Positions 44,460 to 55,430 of a DNA stretch of 64,000 bases are shown in pieces. Source of the DNA: Typha latifolia (taxonomy: Eukaryota > Streptophyta > Magnoliopsida > Poales > Typhaceae); NCBI GenBank assembly GCA_019914945.1, contig CM034109.1:1240001-1304000 (forward strand), in the 5' to 3' direction. Made by a program: the position numbers and the translations under genes. The notes beneath the pieces are model-generated. The model was not told the origin of the DNA and searched no databases. It saw nothing but the letters and a program-made list of their open reading frames with translations. How positions within the stretch are numbered: position 1 is the stretch's first letter; every line of letters begins with the position of its first letter.

Positions 44460-44780
44460 GAAATAGGCTTAAATTTGATTATTAAGAAACTCAAAATAGG
44501 CTCGAGTCTAGTAAGAACTCAGAATATATTTGCATTGAAATTAATCAATTCAAGTTTAATTCTTTGGCTTAGGCTTGAAATTATTTCAAGCCAAGCTTGA
44601 ACCGAGCTCGGTTCGATCAAGCTCAACTTGATTATGATTTACGCCCCTACATGTGAATAACAACTCTGGCGTTGTGCTGCACTGGTAGTTTCTTTTTATT
44701 CATATATTAATTATGGTCATTTTAGAGGCGTAAATCATTCCCTGACATTTCTTGTTTAGAAGTTTAGAACCATTGTGAAA
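44460..44780. repeat. Repeat with GCTCGA-rich leader, copy 4 (partial)
   Basis: Follows copy 2 and copy 3 to CATATATTAATTATGGTC and then is broken by rearranged pieces before the RLP-7 3' flank. Confidence 0.4.
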
Positions 44781-44844
44781 GGAGATTTTGTGAATAATAA
44801 CATTTCTTGTGTTAGTTTCTTTTTTTTCATATATTAATTATGGT

Positions 44845-44906
44845 CCTCAAAAGCATAGTGTTAATTCAAAAACAATAGGGTAGGGTGTTATTTGAAAATT
44901 TCCCTC
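44845..44906. mobile_element. MITE-like element, last 60 bp only, behind RLP-7
   Basis: CTCAAAAGCATAGTG to GTGTTATTTGAAAATTTCCC is identical to the right end of the element at 27561-27954. The left part is missing, replaced by the repeat ending TTAATTATGGTC, which marks the end of the shared RLP-5/RLP-7 block. Confidence 0.6.
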
Positions 44907-45412
44907 AATAAATGTAGTTGGAGTTGCAGTCCATCCAAGTGAAGTATTGATTCCTTATAATCAAGTCCATAACCATTGTTTGAAACTACCATGGCAAGTA
45001 AATACAAATGAATTAGTATCTGACATGGTCAACGACATATATTAATGAAGCACATCAAGATAAACATATATATATCTAATCATGTCATTGTTGGCATAAT
45101 TAATTTCAAATGATGGTGATATGTACATTAAATTTGAAGAAAAAGCAATGGTAATTAAAAAAGCAAGCATCTAAATTAGGTAAAGTGTGTAGGATAATAA
45201 CATGCTACTACAAAATAGACTGAAAATAATATAAGCAAGTGGAATACTTAATACATTATACTGAATTTCTGCGTGTGTACAATAAGTATGTGGAGGAACA
45301 GAAGATTATATATATTATATGTCGGGTTTGGCCTTCCAAGCCTCTGATCATTGACCAATCTCCATAATTCGAACCTTACAAACTCCTTCAGTAGTAGCCT
45401 TGCTCTTCTGCT
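44907..45412 (-). other. Conserved 3' flank of RLP-7
   Basis: Nearly identical to 27955-28456 behind RLP-5. Confidence 0.5.
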
Positions 45413-48217
45413 TCATTTCTTCCTGATGCTGGCTTTGAATCTACCCCACTTGAGAACCACAAACACATAAATCCTATCACACATGTTGTCAATGAAGAGA
45501 AAATAGGTTGTTCTCCATGTCCTATTAAACAACAAGGTACCAAAGATCACCCAAAATCCCACTGCGTATCCTAGACCCATGCTGAGATAAAAGGATGACA
45601 TATCATATCCATCTTCATATTCTAGAAGATCGCTCGTAGTTGTTTGATTTTCTAAGCAATTTTTGGAAGTAGGAGGCCCACAAAGATTTTTGTTGCCAAT
45701 GTAGATTGTTGGATCTTCGAATGTTTCGAGTTGACCCTCTAATGGAATTCTTCCCGAGAGATTATTGTAGGACAAGTTCAAATAACTTAAAAAAGTTAAA
45801 GCTGACAGAGTTGAAGGAATTTCACCAAAGAGCTCATTATTCGACAAGTCAAGAGATTCCAATGATTGTAGACCACCAATCGAATCTGGAATATATCCAG
45901 TTAATCGATTTGCAGACAAGTTCAAGTTTGTCAATCCAGCAAGGGCACCTATCTCTTTAGGAATTTCTCCTGTTAAATTATTCCCTGACAAATCAAGGCT
46001 CAACGTGAAAGCCATCTCGTCATTGTGGTATTCCAAAATTTGCCCTTTTGTGTCCACTAAAAAGCTAACGAAATCATCGTAATCATCAAGATCCTCAACT
46101 ATACTTGCTAGACTTGTATGGAGATTGAAGCTAAGGGTCATTGCATTGAAGTTCACGGAGGGAGCTATGGTTCCTGATAGATTGTTATGAGCAAGGTCCA
46201 AAACTTGAAGACGATCAAGTTTTGAAAGCTTAATAGGAATATAGCCAGAAAACATGTTAGACTTCAATAGGAGGAAGACTAAATTCGGTAGTCTTGTTCC
46301 TATCCATGCTGGTAAGTTTCCAGAGAAGTTATTATAAGAGAGATCAAGAAACAAAAGTTGTTGGCAACTTTCGATAAACAAAGGGAATTTACCAGAGAGA
46401 CTGTTGTTGCGGAAACTTATAAAGTCGAGATTCGAACCTGTAGGCCTCAAATCTCTTGGATCGGCTTTAGACAAATTACTACTTGTCCAACATTCAGGAA
46501 GCTGCCCTGAGAGTTGGTTGTTTGATAGATCTAGGATTTTTAAGGATTGCAATTGGTTGCACAAAGATGATGGGATGGTTCCATTGATAAGGTTGGTTGA
46601 AAGAAGCAAGTATCTCAAGTCTACAGTTCCAAGGTTTAGTGGAAGTGGACCTGATATATAATTTCTTGAGAGATCTAAGTACCAAAGACCCATCGGTAAC
46701 TTTGGTAACCGACCTTTGAGCTGGTTTGAATTCAGGATTATAGAGTATGCTGCTGACAAGAACTCTAGAGTCTTCGGTACTGCTCCACTGATCAGGTTAA
46801 GGGAGAGATCAAGAGATTCGACCTGTGAAATTACATTCCAAAACCAATCTGGCAACTTGTCCGTGATTCCTGCATTAGACATACCTAGAAGAGTAATATT
46901 AGTCTGTGATTGAATCCATGCAGGAAAATGGGGTCCCAGGTTGCAATAGCTCAAGTCGACTCCCTTCAATCTGAATGGAGGGATCCAATTTGGATGTACT
47001 TCCATGGTCAGGGAGTTATTTGACAAGTCTAGCATCTCTAATCTTGTCAGGCTTGTAAAATGGTCTTCTAATATCATGCCGACCAACTGGTTGGAACTCA
47101 ATTCCAAGTAACTGAGATTAGTGAGCTTTCCTATCCCGGAAGGTATGTAACCGGTGAGACTGTTGTAACTGAGATCAAGAGTGCTTAGACTGGTCATATT
47201 ATCAATCCAATTTGGCAGGCTTCCATTCAAATTATTTCCCCACAAATACAACGATTGTATCTTGTGCGGTAGCCTCTCCATCAATTCTGCTATGTCCCCA
47301 TTGATCTGATTCCATCCTAGATCGAGCACTTTCAATTTGTGTATATTCTTCATAGTCTCCGGCATCATGCCGACGAGATCATTGCCTCCGAGCCAAAGTT
47401 CTTCTAAGGAGGTCATGTTTCCCAGCAGCCAATTAGGAATAGGACCATGAAAGTAGTTATCATATAAATAAAGGGTCACAAGTGATGTGAGATTAGAAGA
47501 GTAAAGAGGGAGAGCAGAGAGTGTGGCGTTGAGATTACAATCGGATAGATGAAGGACTCTTAAAGAAGCTGGAAGCATGCTCAAGGCTTGCACCCAATCC
47601 ACAGCAGCACTGAGGTTCACCTCCCTCATATCGAGGTGCTTCAAAGAGGAGAGACGTGGTAACCAAGCTACCAGATCAACCGATTGCAAATAGTAATTAC
47701 GACCAAGATCGAGATGGAGCAGCTTAGTTAGATTACCAAGCTGAGGAGGTACGCTACCACGAAAGCCCGCATGAGAGAGGTTGAGATACTTCAAGTTCTT
47801 GAAGGAGCCCATAAATTTCGGTATTTGCCGACCTCTAAAGTTGTTGAAGCTTAGGTTGAGGTAGTTAAGATGCTCTAGAGCGAGAATAGAAGGGCTAATG
47901 TCGCTGCTCATGGAAGCCCATGAAAACTCGTCGGGGTCGACTCGGAGGTCGAGCTTGACAACGTGCCCCGTCTTGTTGCTGCACAGGACACCCCTCCATC
48001 TGCAGCAATCTTGGCCTTCCCAAGAAGATAATAAACTCCCATGTAGAGTATTGATGCCCTCCTTAAAGGTGAGAAGTGCATCTCTCTCACTTGCAAGGCA
48101 ACTTCCTCGTAGTTTGGTGGTCTCTAGAGATAGAGCGGGAGAGAAGATGTAGAGGAGTAGAAGGCAGAGAGGTAGAACTAAAACTCCATGGGTGGTGGAG
48201 GACGTAAGCTTAGCCAT
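45413..48217 (-). CDS. RLP-7: intact EIX2-like receptor-like protein, mosaic of two family classes
   Basis: Single exon of 934 codons with the complete layout: signal peptide, N-cap (SCLASERDALLTFKEG), about 23 LRRs, acidic island (EDLDDYDDF, VDTKGQILEY), four LRRs, C-cap (NLCGPPTSKNC), EYEDGYD, membrane span (about 876-897, with GYAVG) and tail ending IRKK. The 5' end (HGVLVLPL, GSLLSSW, RGVLCSN) and the upstream block match RLP-3, while the island-to-tail part and 3' flank match RLP-5. The middle has features of its own: SNLSKADPRDLRPTGSN in place of the SFRAKSDWRDVGSN seen elsewhere, and FIESCQQL in place of FRGCQ. The gene reads as a recombinant or conversion product. Role as for the other intact copies. 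Confidence 0.95.
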   Translation of the reverse strand: MAKLTSSTTHGVLVLPLCLLLLYIFSPALSLETTKLRGSCLASERDALLTFKEGINTLHGSLLSSWEGQDCCRWRGVLCSNKTGHVVKLDLRVDPDEFSWASMSSDISPSILALEHLNYLNLSFNNFRGRQIPKFMGSFKNLKYLNLSHAGFRGSVPPQLGNLTKLLHLDLGRNYYLQSVDLVAWLPRLSSLKHLDMREVNLSAAVDWVQALSMLPASLRVLHLSDCNLNATLSALPLYSSNLTSLVTLYLYDNYFHGPIPNWLLGNMTSLEELWLGGNDLVGMMPETMKNIHKLKVLDLGWNQINGDIAELMERLPHKIQSLYLWGNNLNGSLPNWIDNMTSLSTLDLSYNSLTGYIPSGIGKLTNLSYLELSSNQLVGMILEDHFTSLTRLEMLDLSNNSLTMEVHPNWIPPFRLKGVDLSYCNLGPHFPAWIQSQTNITLLGMSNAGITDKLPDWFWNVISQVESLDLSLNLISGAVPKTLEFLSAAYSIILNSNQLKGRLPKLPMGLWYLDLSRNYISGPLPLNLGTVDLRYLLLSTNLINGTIPSSLCNQLQSLKILDLSNNQLSGQLPECWTSSNLSKADPRDLRPTGSNLDFISFRNNSLSGKFPLFIESCQQLLFLDLSYNNFSGNLPAWIGTRLPNLVFLLLKSNMFSGYIPIKLSKLDRLQVLDLAHNNLSGTIAPSVNFNAMTLSFNLHTSLASIVEDLDDYDDFVSFLVDTKGQILEYHNDEMAFTLSLDLSGNNLTGEIPKEIGALAGLTNLNLSANRLTGYIPDSIGGLQSLESLDLSNNELFGEIPSTLSALTFLSYLNLSYNNLSGRIPLEGQLETFEDPTIYIGNKNLCGPPTSKNCLENQTTTSDLLEYEDGYDMSSFYLSMGLGYAVGFWVIFGTLLFNRTWRTTYFLFIDNMCDRIYVFVVLKWGRFKASIRKK

Positions 48218-48522
48218 TGTTTTATTATTCCCACCCCACACAAACATATATAGTGGCCGAAGTACGTTATACAATCACTAAGAGGTGTTAAGAGATATCA
48301 CATTGCATTGTTATTATGATGTTCTTCTTTCTTCCGCTACTACGTGACAAGATATGAAGTCCACTAAGTCAAGCAATAATAGTGACAAATTGAATTTCCA
48401 AGAAAGAAAAACACAATAGAATAGTAGTTGAAGCGGCATAAGAAATAATTAATCAATTCCATGGTGTGATATGACATTGGAAGATAAACTATAAATCATG
48501 CATGCATATTTCCTCACTAAAT
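48218..48522 (-). promoter_or_regulatory. Proximal 5' region of RLP-7
   Basis: W-box core (AGTCAA on plus at 48367-48372) and TACGTGAC near 48342-48349. Matches RLP-3 closely through this interval. Confidence 0.4.
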
Positions 48523-49360
48523 AATCCAAATCAAAAGTTGGAGTCAAGATTGTTTCCACGTACGGTGTGGTATCTCGTATGACATTGGAGCTGAGATCTA
48601 ATATTCCAATATTTCAATGCCCAATATTTCATTGACAGTAATAAATATCCTTCATAATCACAATCGTAATAATGATGTTCTTGTGAACTCCTCCTGCCGA
48701 AGTTGGTTTAGAAAATCATCCCTCAAAATCATTAAATGTAGAATAAATTTGGGACTGATTCCTATAAAATCTCACAATAATCCATGGAAAGATGCTCTAC
48801 ATAGTAAGTTTGGATTAAATGTGTAATAAACGTATTCACCTATATGAACACAAATGTGATGAATTATATATCAGGTTGAGGATTGATTGGATAAGGTGGA
48901 ATACTTTATATTTGGTTCTATGGATTAATACCATGCAACTTCCCTTATTATGTGCTTAATCCTCACGTAGTACTATACAATCCCGGGAAATATCATTTGC
49001 ATATGTTCTTTACCACTAGGATCGACCAACTCCAAGTCAAGGTCTACCTACAAGGAATAATCAATGTCTCTATGTTCCCACTATTTTTTTTTAAAAGAAA
49101 AGGAAGAAAGAAAAAGGAACAGTTTGTAAACATTTAGTTGATGAAAACTTTATCAATGGTTATAGAATTCCAGCATCAAGATTCTCTCTAGTCGTCGAGG
49201 TCTTGTAACGATATTGATGGTCAAAATGAAATATCGAGTTAGTCCTAGCTAGAAACATAGACTTGGTGTATGATATGACATTGAACAAAATTTGGACTAT
49301 AAATTTTTTGATAGATGTGAAAATTCTAAGAAATGTCGAAACGGACAGATTACCAAGCTG
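48523..49360. repeat. Upstream block shared only by RLP-7 and RLP-3
   Basis: Near-identical to 20401-21235, including one upstream module at about 49150-49340. The common distal flank does not follow here; the sequence goes into a degenerate module array instead. Confidence 0.6.
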
Positions 49361-50203
49361 TCCGTTTTGACATTTTTCCACCATTTCTATTATATCTTTT
49401 CATCTCGACCTCGGATTCACGTAAACCTAGAGCCAAAAGATCCCTAACATGAGGCTATAAAATATCATAATTTTTCGACAAATAAATGGTCCAAATCTAA
49501 TTTGTAAGATTACATAGAAATGAATGGAACAACCAGATAAATTATGACAATTTTGTTAATTAGTGTGGAATTCCAGCATAAAAATTCTCACTAGTCACAA
49601 AGATTGTGCCATGACATCGTCCAAAGGAAAATGACAATCTCCTGGGTAATTATCCCATGGTTACTCCAAAAGAAAATAACCTCTAAGATGAAATAAGCTT
49701 ACTGTGACTTTTGTAAATATGTACTTATTGATGATAAAATAAGAAGATCTACATGTCCTCTTCTAATAGTAACATATTATTATCACACAAACCTCCAATT
49801 CATATGCAAATAGTCAAGGTCTTGCAACTACATTAACGGTCACAAGAACTATCAAGTTATAGTCCTACCTAGAAATGAAGACTTACAATAGGGTGACATT
49901 GAAACTAATGTCCAACTATGAGAATTTTGATGGATGTAGAATTCCAAAGAAGAAAACAAAAAGAAGAGAAATGAACAAAAAATAAGAGTACAAAAATTCT
50001 ATTAATTGCTGTGGAAGATTCTCTGTTTGTTAAACTTATTCTATACTCTAAGTCGAATTTGAAAGAAAATGACAGCTTCCTCTTAAATTATCTCATGATG
50101 ATCAATCTAATTTTAATTCTTCTCACGCATTAAGAAGTTCTTTTCAACAAGAACCTAAACTTGATTAGAATTTTATTCTTTGATGTATATTATTACTTTA
50201 TTC
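49361..50203. repeat. Degenerate upstream-module array, first part, with RLP tail relic
   Basis: A module copy lies at about 49800-49990 (GAAGACTTACAATAGGGTGACATTG). At 49725-49815 the minus strand reads KRTCRSSYFIINKYIF, which aligns with the KRTWRTTYFLFIDDICDRIYVF tail of the intact receptors: a relic of an RLP 3' end. Confidence 0.5.
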
Positions 50204-50413
50204 TTAAGGTATGCACTCTATCTGTAGTAGTCTTTGCCCTTTAAAGGAGAGATAACATCCAATAATCATAATGTGCTCCTTAAAGGAGAGAAGTGTATTC
50301 CTCTCACTGGCAGTGCAATTGCTGTCAGGTTTGTGAGAGACTGTTAATGGTAATTCGACCAAAAGCCAAAGTATTAAAAACATCGATCGGATAAAGGATT
50401 TGAACATAGTCAT
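50204..50413 (-). pseudogene. RLP 5'-end relic of a diverged lineage
   Basis: Reads a hydrophobic leader (MFLILWLLVELPLTVS) followed by SNCTASERNTLLSFKEHI, which is the signal peptide and N-cap start of an RLP. The next part (SFKGQRLLQ) is a frame-disturbed version of SSWEGQDCCRW. Sequence is clearly different from the eight main copies, so this is an older paralogue. No LRRs follow. Confidence 0.6.
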
Positions 50414-50485
50414 TAAACTTCTTTTTATAAAAAAAAATTACAATTAGTGGGGCACAAACTTTGCAAATATAAACTTTTTCTTGAT

Positions 50486-52200
50486 TATTAGATATCACAA
50501 TACATATATTTTTTAAAAGTACTTGTATGGTTGCTCAAATCTAAGTCGTTAATGTCCCGCAATGACAAAGATAGTCGCAATGACTTATCTAGCTATAGTC
50601 CTAGCAAGAAACGAAGACTTACAATGTGACGTTAACTTTGAAAATGATATGGATTATAGAAATTTTGATGGATAGGGAATTCTAGGAAAGGGAACAAGAA
50701 GAGTATTGTTAATGGCTGTGGAATCCCAACATTAAAATTATACCAAGTCTCGAGAATCCCAACATTAAAATTATACCAAGTCTCGAAGGTGGATTTAGGG
50801 TTCTGAATTACTCTTACGAAGATTAAGTCAATTTAATGGCAATGATAAAAAATAAAGCGAAAGAATAATTTTAGCTAAACTCATATTTCTTCTATTATAA
50901 TTATCAATAAATTATCACTCCTATTTATAGAAGTAAAAACCCTAGTGCATTGGTCCACATACAAATTATTTAATTTTCTAAAATTTAAATAATAAGATAA
51001 ATCTAACTTACAAAATCAATTTGACTCGACTAACTGAGCTTATATTCATAACCGACCTGACACGGATAATAGCAAGTCGACCGAGATCTTAAGAGTTGAG
51101 GAAGAATGCAGGATAAAGGATGAGATAGTTTTAATTCATGTTTCCTCACTAATCCAAAGTCAAGAGTCAAGATCTTAATAAAAGTCTTGCAACAACATTG
51201 ATGGTTAAAATAATTCGAATGAGCTAGTCCTAGCTAGAAACAAACATTTGCTATATGATATGATATTGAAAATAATTTAGACTATAAAATTTTAATGAAT
51301 GTGGAACTCCAAGAAAGAAAATAAGAATAGTCATACGATACTAGAAATTGTATGGTTGCTCAAATCATAAGATAGTCTTGATGATTAGATATCACAATAC
51401 ATATATTTTTTAAAAGTACTTGTATGGTTGCTCAAATCTAAGTCGTCAATGTCCTGCAATGACAAAGATAGTCGCAATGACTTATCTAGCTATAGTACTA
51501 GCAAGAAATGAAGACTTACAATGTGACGTTAACTTTGAAAATGATATGGATTATAGAAATTTTGATGGATAGGGAATTCTAGGAAAGGGAACAAGAAGAG
51601 TATTGTTAATGGCTGTGGAATCCCAACATTAAAATTATACCAAGTCTCGAAGGTGGATTTAGAGTTCCGAATTATTCTTACGAAGATTAAGTCGATCTAA
51701 TGGCTATAATAAAAGATAAAGGCGAAAGAATAATTTTGGCTAAATTCATATTCGTTCCACCATAATTATCAACAAATGATCACTCCTATTTATAGAAGTA
51801 AAAACCCTAGTGCATTAGATCTACATACAGATTATCTAATTTTTTAAAATTTAAATAATATGATAAATTTAACTTACGAAATCAATTTGACTTGACTAAC
51901 TTAGCTTACATTCATAACAGACTTGACACAAATAATAGCAAGTCGACGGATATCTGAAGAGTTGAGGAACAAAGCAGGATAAAGGATAGTTTTAAGCCAT
52001 GTTTCCTCGCTAATCTAAAGTCAAGAGTCAAGATCTTAATAAAAGTCTTGCAACAACATTGATGGTTAAAATAAATTATCTAGCAACCTAGTCCTAGCTA
52101 GAAACAAACATTTGCTATATGACATGATTTTTAAAATAATTTAGACTATAAAAATTTTAATGAATGTGGAACTCAAAGAAAGGAATAGAAATTGTATTGA
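50486..52200. repeat. Direct tandem duplication of ~0.85 kb carrying module copies
   Basis: Copy 1 (about 50486-51354) and copy 2 (about 51383-52200) share TAGATATCACAATACATATA at the start and GAAATTGTAT at the end, each with two modules (near 50600 and 51240; near 51500 and 52080). Copy 1 holds an extra 33-bp repeat at 50721-50786. No coding frame. Confidence 0.7.
50721..50786. repeat. 2 x 33 bp direct repeat
   Basis: GAATCCCAACATTAAAATTA begins at 50721 and again at 50754. The second large copy (near 51617) has the unit once. Confidence 0.9.
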
Positions 52201-52239
52201 TTTGTGAACTTCTATGAAAGGAAGGGAACAAGAAGGTAG

Positions 52240-52450
52240 ATTAGGACAATTCTGTTAATTAATTGTTGTGGAATTTCTGCATCAAGATTCTCTTGTGTCA
52301 TGACCTCCTGGTTCAAAAGAAAATGATCACAGTGACTCATAATTTTAGTTCTCGCTAGAATGAAGACTTGCAATGTGACATGACATTGAAAATGATCAGA
52401 CTTATAGAAATTTTGATTGATGTAGAATTTTAGGAGAGGAAACACAAAAA
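52240..52450. repeat. Upstream-module copy
   Basis: GAAGACTTGCAATGTGACAT near 52363 with the GATGTAGAATTTTAGG continuation. Confidence 0.55.
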
Positions 52451-52459
52451 AGAATATAA

Positions 52460-52760
52460 TATTTTCCCCTAATTTTGCATTAACTAGCACATAGCACATA
52501 GATCCCATTATATATGTTCTCATTGACTAGAAAATAAGGAGATCTTCATGTCCTCTTAAAAGAGTAACCCATTGTTAATCACACAAAAGCCCCCAATTCT
52601 TTTCTTAAACCCATGAAATCTAAAATCCATGGTTTCCTTCTTTCTTTTTCTTCTGGAAGATGATCACTTCTAGACTTCACTTTATCCTCTTAACAATCCT
52701 TGGAAATAGTAGGAGGCCCAAAGTATTTTTGTTGCCTATGAGCACTGAATTTATGGATAG
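52460..52760 (-). pseudogene. RLP 3'-end relic (C-cap, membrane span, tail)
   Basis: The minus strand aligns with the 3' end of the receptors: CAATCCTTGGAAATAGTAGGAGGCCC at 52696-52720 is the C-cap region (CGPPTSKNC), and 52500-52610 reads YSFKRT, a stop, then RSPYFLVNENIYNGIYVL, matching the tail. Stops and indels throughout. Confidence 0.6.
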
Positions 52761-52865
52761 AATTGAAGGGAAAGTCTGCATCTGGACAAATAATGGAGAT
52801 GGAATTCCATGGAAGGCAAGTGAAAAAATCCCTAGACACAAGTATGTATCTAAACACTAGGCAAT

Positions 52866-53945
52866 GATATCGCTCATTCACTTAAGTAAAAATCCGAAGA
52901 AATATTAAGAACGAAAGCAGAGATAAACGCCAAGATTTTAACGTGGAAAAATCCAAAACGGGAAAAAACCACGGATCCAAACTCGGATCAAAACCAATCA
53001 CTATGATAGTAGCAGTTACAAGACTGACTCACAAAACACCCCGTCGATCCGAACGACTTTGTTTCTCTCAATCTTGATCGCTAGAGCCCACGATTCACTA
53101 CTTCTTGTGATTGAAGTCCAATCTCAGTAGCCCTCGAGATTGATCTTTCGTCTAGATCGCTCTTAAGACGAAAGATTAAATTCTTGTAGTTTTGTGTAAA
53201 CTTGTTCGTTGAAGATGTGTTGTAGCCTCAAGAAATCTCCTTCAATAATCCTCTTCAACTCCCTAGAGATAGGGTTTCAATATCCTTATATATGATCTTC
53301 AAGATAGAGTCAAATCCAAGTCTTATCCGAACTCACGAAAGTCCAAAAATCTTATACTTTGTTGGTGCGTTCGAACGTGGCACAGGTGTGTTCGAACGCA
53401 GTGACTTAATCTCAGGTGCGTTCGAACGGGCTCGGGTGCATTCGAACGCGACAACTTGGATCCTTCAGGTTACGTTCGAACGCGTTTGTGAACGCGCCTC
53501 TCGGTCTGTGTGAACGCAGTTGCCCGCGTTCGAACGCGTTTGTGAACGCGCCTCTCGGTCTGTGTGAACGCAGTGCCCGCGTTCGAACGCGTTTGTGAAC
53601 GCGCCTCTCTGTCTGTGTGAACGCAGTGCCCGCGTTCGAACGCGTTTGTGAACGTCCCTCTCTGTCTGTGTGAACGCAGTGCCCACGTTCGAACGCGTTT
53701 GTGAACGCGCCTCTCTGTCTGTGTGAACGCAGTGCCCGCGTTCGAACGCGTTTGTGAACGCGGCTCTCTATCTGTGTGAACGCAGATTTCGCGTTCGAAC
53801 GCGTTTGTGAACGCAGTGTGAACGCAACGGCTTTTCTCTAATGATCTTGTAATTCTTCACACCAAAGATATTCTAGACTTGTGTAAAGCTCATATACATG
53901 TAAAAATACACTTAGAACATTTTGTATACAATTGTCAACAACTAA
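52866..53945 (-). mobile_element. Probable solo LTR of a Copia-type retrotransposon
   Basis: On the minus strand it begins TGTTGACAATTGTATACAAA, a typical TG start, and near its other end has the AACGTGGAAAAATCC and AACGGGAAAAAACC words common to plant Copia LTRs and their flanks (general knowledge). It interrupts RLP relic and module sequence. Clean target duplications were not found and the low-coordinate end is uncertain. Contains the CpG-rich tandem array. Confidence 0.45.
53474..53829. repeat. CpG-rich 53-bp tandem array, six units plus a partial seventh
   Basis: GTTCGAACGCGTTTGTGAAC starts at 53474, 53528, 53581, 53634, 53687, 53740 and 53793, that is one 54-bp and five 53-bp steps. 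Each unit includes the palindrome CGTTCGAACG and the words CTCTSTGTCTGTGTGAACGCAG with few substitutions. It is by far the most CpG-dense stretch in the window after 23 kb. The open frames crossing it are repeats of the unit and not genes. Confidence 0.95.
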
Positions 53946-53949
53946 AAAC

Positions 53950-55430
53950 CTAACAGAATATAAAAGTCATGACGGTTGTAAGACGCTAAAAATTATATTA
54001 GATTATAAAATTTTACGTAAGAGAAAGAGAAAGGAGCAGGAAGGTAGAGTATAAAAATTTTATCATCTGGTCCTACAGCTTGTGTCGTAATCTAGTCAAG
54101 TTTAAAAGAAAATGAGAGCCTCCTTTGAAAACTATACTAATTAATGATTAATTTATTCATCAATATATTATGTCATCTAGCGATAAAATTAGGTCAAATT
54201 TAAAGATTATTCTTACGAGATACGACGATCAAGAAGATTGGATAGGCTTTCCAACCTATTTAGAAAAATTTAGATCGAGTTCACATTAAAAATATACATG
54301 AAAATATTAAATAGATGTATTTCTTTTATATAGTTCCCATCTTCCAATAAAGTTTCAGACCCGATATATTAAATTTGAAGATATTCATGAGAGATAAAAC
54401 CGGAGGGAAAGGATTGGATAAAAATTCTAACACATTTAAAAAAGAACCGACTAGAAATAAATATGAATTTTTTAAATATCTAATCCATTGTTATAAATAG
54501 AATTCAATATTTTAGTTATATCTTTAGATAAATATTTGAGTATCAAATGGTATCAAATTAAAAAAGTCTAATTGATAGGCATATGAGCTTATATATGGTA
54601 TGTGAAGATGATATAAAATTTTGTTTAGATAGAATGCTAGTAAAAAAAAAAAAGAGACGAGAAGAAGAATATTTAACTCGAAAATATTGTTTTCTTTTGG
54701 AAAAGAACAAATTTGCATTAAATAAAAAGCAGAATTATTTCTCTGAAAATGGGAAAAGTTGCAAGATGAAACTAATATCAGGTTTATCCTGCAAAATCTC
54801 CATTTAATTTGAGTCTAAGAATCAAATGCCGATAGTTAGACTCATTTCACGGTCTTATTTTATGTAGATTAAATTAGTCTTACCAAAATGAGTTGTTTGG
54901 TTACGACCAGAGCCATAAGACTAATTACTATTTTTATTGTGATATAAAAAATTAAAAAAATATGTTAATTTTAGAGGGAAATTAATGATATGTTTAATTA
55001 ATCCATCAAAATCTCCTTTAAACTTTGAAGTATATTTGTATTAAAATATTATTATTTAAAAAGAAAAATTCTTGAAAGCCGAATAGAGGTGATTTGGATA
55101 TGGTCAACAACTCCATTCTTTAGGATGTACCAATCTTTTAGGATGTAACATTCTATACGCTACATTTTCACTATTTATAATTGGAGTCCTCTATTATTAA
55201 GTTTTGATAAGAGAAAAAATAAGTTGTATGTTTAGGGCTATAGAAATCATCAAGTCTACTTGTGCTCGGGTCGATAAGACTTAATCCAAGCTTAACTTGA
55301 TTATGATCGCATGTAGGCTTACTCATACTCAGCTAATAAGGCTCCAAAGATATATATATATATATATATATATTTCGATCGATATGAAATGATTCGTTCA
55401 TAAAAAATTTACAAATTTATTATAGATAGT
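53950..55430. other. AT-rich spacer with one (TA)n run, no gene seen
   Basis: Starts with the tail of an upstream module (GACGGTTGTAAGACGCTAAA near 53971). A (TA)n microsatellite is at 55350-55373. The frame at 54583-54807 is lysine-rich translation of A-rich DNA with no sign of being a gene. Confidence 0.4.

Noticed and set aside
53416..53686. Open frames in the CpG-rich array, with repeated peptide units on both strands
   Set aside because: They arise from a 53-bp unit free of stops in some frames; no domain, start context or composition suggests a protein.
53474..53829. CRISPR-like array
   Set aside because: The whole unit is repeated with no unique spacers, and the genome is a plant.
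54583..54807. Lysine-rich 74-codon frame
   Set aside because: Translation of A-rich DNA with no start context or similarity.
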